The notes below the pieces were generated by a model, which had not been told where the DNA came from, did no database searches, and worked only from the letters and a program-made list of their open reading frames with translations. Source: Solirhodobacter olei (GTDB taxonomy: Bacteria > Pseudomonadota > Alphaproteobacteria > Rhodobacterales > Rhodobacteraceae). Taken from it: a DNA stretch of 64,000 nt. A program made the translations under genes and the position numbers. Positions 61,184 to 64,000 of this stretch are shown here, piece by piece. The stretch's first letter is position 1; each line of letters starts with the position of its first letter. Where the stretch lies: contig NZ_RRYH01000018.1 of the NCBI RefSeq assembly GCF_004010155.1, forward strand, positions 1-64,000, in the 5' to 3' direction.

Positions 61184-61570
61184 ATGACCAAGGCAGTGAA
61201 GAACATCACGCACATGGGTCCCCCCATCGCGCTTCCGCCGCGGGCGCCTTCGGTTTCCGACCACCCCGCCAGCTCCGGCGGCATCGGCAGCGCGACAGAC
61301 CAGGCCGACTTCCTGGCCTGGGCGCGGGCGAAGCACATCGGCGTCACGCTGGTCTCCGCCGACGGCCAGACGCTGGGAACGGTAGAGGACGTGCGCCTGG
61401 CCGAGGCCGGGCTTCTCCACCTCGCCATCCGCCCGCATCCGGGGCTGGGCCTCCGCCCCGCACAGGTCTGGCTGAAGCTGCGCCCCGCCGGCCGTCCGGG
61501 CCGGACGATCGAGATCGCGCTCACCGCGGCGCAGTTCTCCAGCACCGCGGCGCCCCGGCTCGAGGCGTGA
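61184..61570 (+). CDS. Hypothetical protein with PRC-barrel-like core
   Basis: A 128-aa protein. The N-terminal 45 residues are Pro/Ser/Gly-rich and probably disordered. Residues about 50-120 (VTLVSADGQTLGTVEDVRLA, then LLHLAIRPHPGLGLRPAQVW) alternate strands like a PRC-barrel, but the resemblance is weak. No signal peptide. ATG 61184 follows AGAGGATG. It is located between the sRNA candidate and purL; function unknown. Confidence 0.62.
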   Translation: MTKAVKNITHMGPPIALPPRAPSVSDHPASSGGIGSATDQADFLAWARAKHIGVTLVSADGQTLGTVEDVRLAEAGLLHLAIRPHPGLGLRPAQVWLKLRPAGRPGRTIEIALTAAQFSSTAAPRLEA

Positions 61571-61684
61571 TCCCGGTCGGCCCTTCCCCTGGCAAGGGCC
61601 GCCACATGTCGGTTTCGGGCACTTTCTCCCTTCCCTCCCAAACACCCGCCGCCTAAAAGGCGCCAAACGAGGTGGGAGCGCCGG

Positions 61685-63844
<2,160 letters not shown>

Positions 63845-63853
63845 TCCCCCGCC

Positions 63854-63881
63854 GTAGGGTGCGCATTCATTGCGCACCTCC
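63854..63881. repeat. Dispersed palindromic repeat, family A (copy 2)
   Basis: GGTGCGCA-TTCAT-TGCGCACC (63858-63878) with flanking CGTAG, nine bases after the purL stop. It is identical over 27 bases to the copy after gyrA. The remaining 120 bases to the window end show nothing supported. Confidence 0.85.
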
Positions 63882-64000
63882 TCCCCCCAATTTCGGCCCG
63901 AAACAGCGGGCGCTTCTGGTGAGTCATCGCCCCGGCAAACCGAAGGGGTTCATTACCCCATAAACGGACAGACCCTCCTCTCCGCCAGCGCCCCCCCTGC

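Noticed and set aside
60828-61187. 119-codon frame running through the sRNA candidate
   Set aside because: It starts inside the predicted RNA stem, crosses the Rho-independent terminator and lacks a ribosome site.

Overview
The window is dense, GC-rich bacterial chromosome with strong G/C preference at third codon positions and little intergenic space. It looks like a member of the Rhodobacteraceae (Alphaproteobacteria; a relative of Rhodobacter, Cereibacter or Paracoccus). Indicators are ALA synthase (C5-independent heme route), an Usg protein, TrmFO, the RSP_2647/RSP_2648-type methyltransferase/PIN pair, a DUF6324 protein, a fused indolepyruvate oxidoreductase, and a tRNA-His with A73 and no G at position -1, which is an alphaproteobacterial trait. 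Nothing marks a plasmid, a prophage or a CRISPR locus. Most of the window is core metabolism.

Layout. 0.1-3 kb: envelope hydrolases (M23 factor and AmiC-type amidase). 3-8.3 kb: MFS transporter, a divergent LysR/pyridoxal-reductase-like pair, tRNA-His, a MarR-GNAT fusion and a DUF6324 protein. 8.3-14.6 kb: tripartite tricarboxylate transporter tctCBA, divergent from a TctD/TctE two-component pair that overlaps an orphan periplasmic binding protein. 14.6-18.4 kb: DUF2478 protein, mannose-1-P guanylyltransferase, a small-molecule kinase and an M19 dipeptidase. 18.5-28.7 kb: an Fe-S Rrf2 regulator (RirA/NsrR type), TfoX domain protein, HolC, leucyl aminopeptidase, a DUF1236 secreted protein, IspG, a RodZ-like protein, HemA, an M20 hydrolase and a DUF1344 protein. 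29-34.3 kb: tRNA-Asp, DsbB, a DedA-like protein, a FAD monooxygenase, tRNA-Leu, then a GC-poorer 0.75-kb gap leading to an RTX-Hint secreted protein. 34.4-38.6 kb: arginase/ornithine cyclodeaminase operon with a divergent Lrp regulator, then an EpmB-like aminomutase. 38.7-46.2 kb: Usg, GyrA, TrmFO, GluQRS, and an RNA methyltransferase/PIN/micro-ORF group. 46.3-49 kb: Entner-Doudoroff edd-eda behind a LacI-type operator. 49-56.1 kb: enoyl-CoA hydratase and ccmE, ccmF, ccmH, with a holin/endolysin pair (like the lysis genes of Rhodobacter gene transfer agents) lying between ccmE and ccmF, then MurI and an acyltransferase. 56.2-60.7 kb: indolepyruvate ferredoxin oxidoreductase and a divergent LysR. 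60.8-63.9 kb: a probable new small RNA, a PRC-barrel-like protein and PurL.

The main leads are: a candidate ~80-nt sRNA at 60820-60900 with its own promoter, two hairpins and an exposed anti-Shine-Dalgarno-like CCUCCC; three 11-bp iterons upstream of the lysis cassette, whose endolysin carries an EF-hand-like loop; the three-part TctD/TctE/binding-protein sensor with 11-bp head-to-tail repeats in its divergent promoter; a LysR box with a second degenerate copy between the ferredoxin oxidoreductase and its regulator; the RTX-Hint protein behind a GC-poor leader; and two families of short dispersed intergenic repeats. All functions are read from sequence alone; no database search was run.
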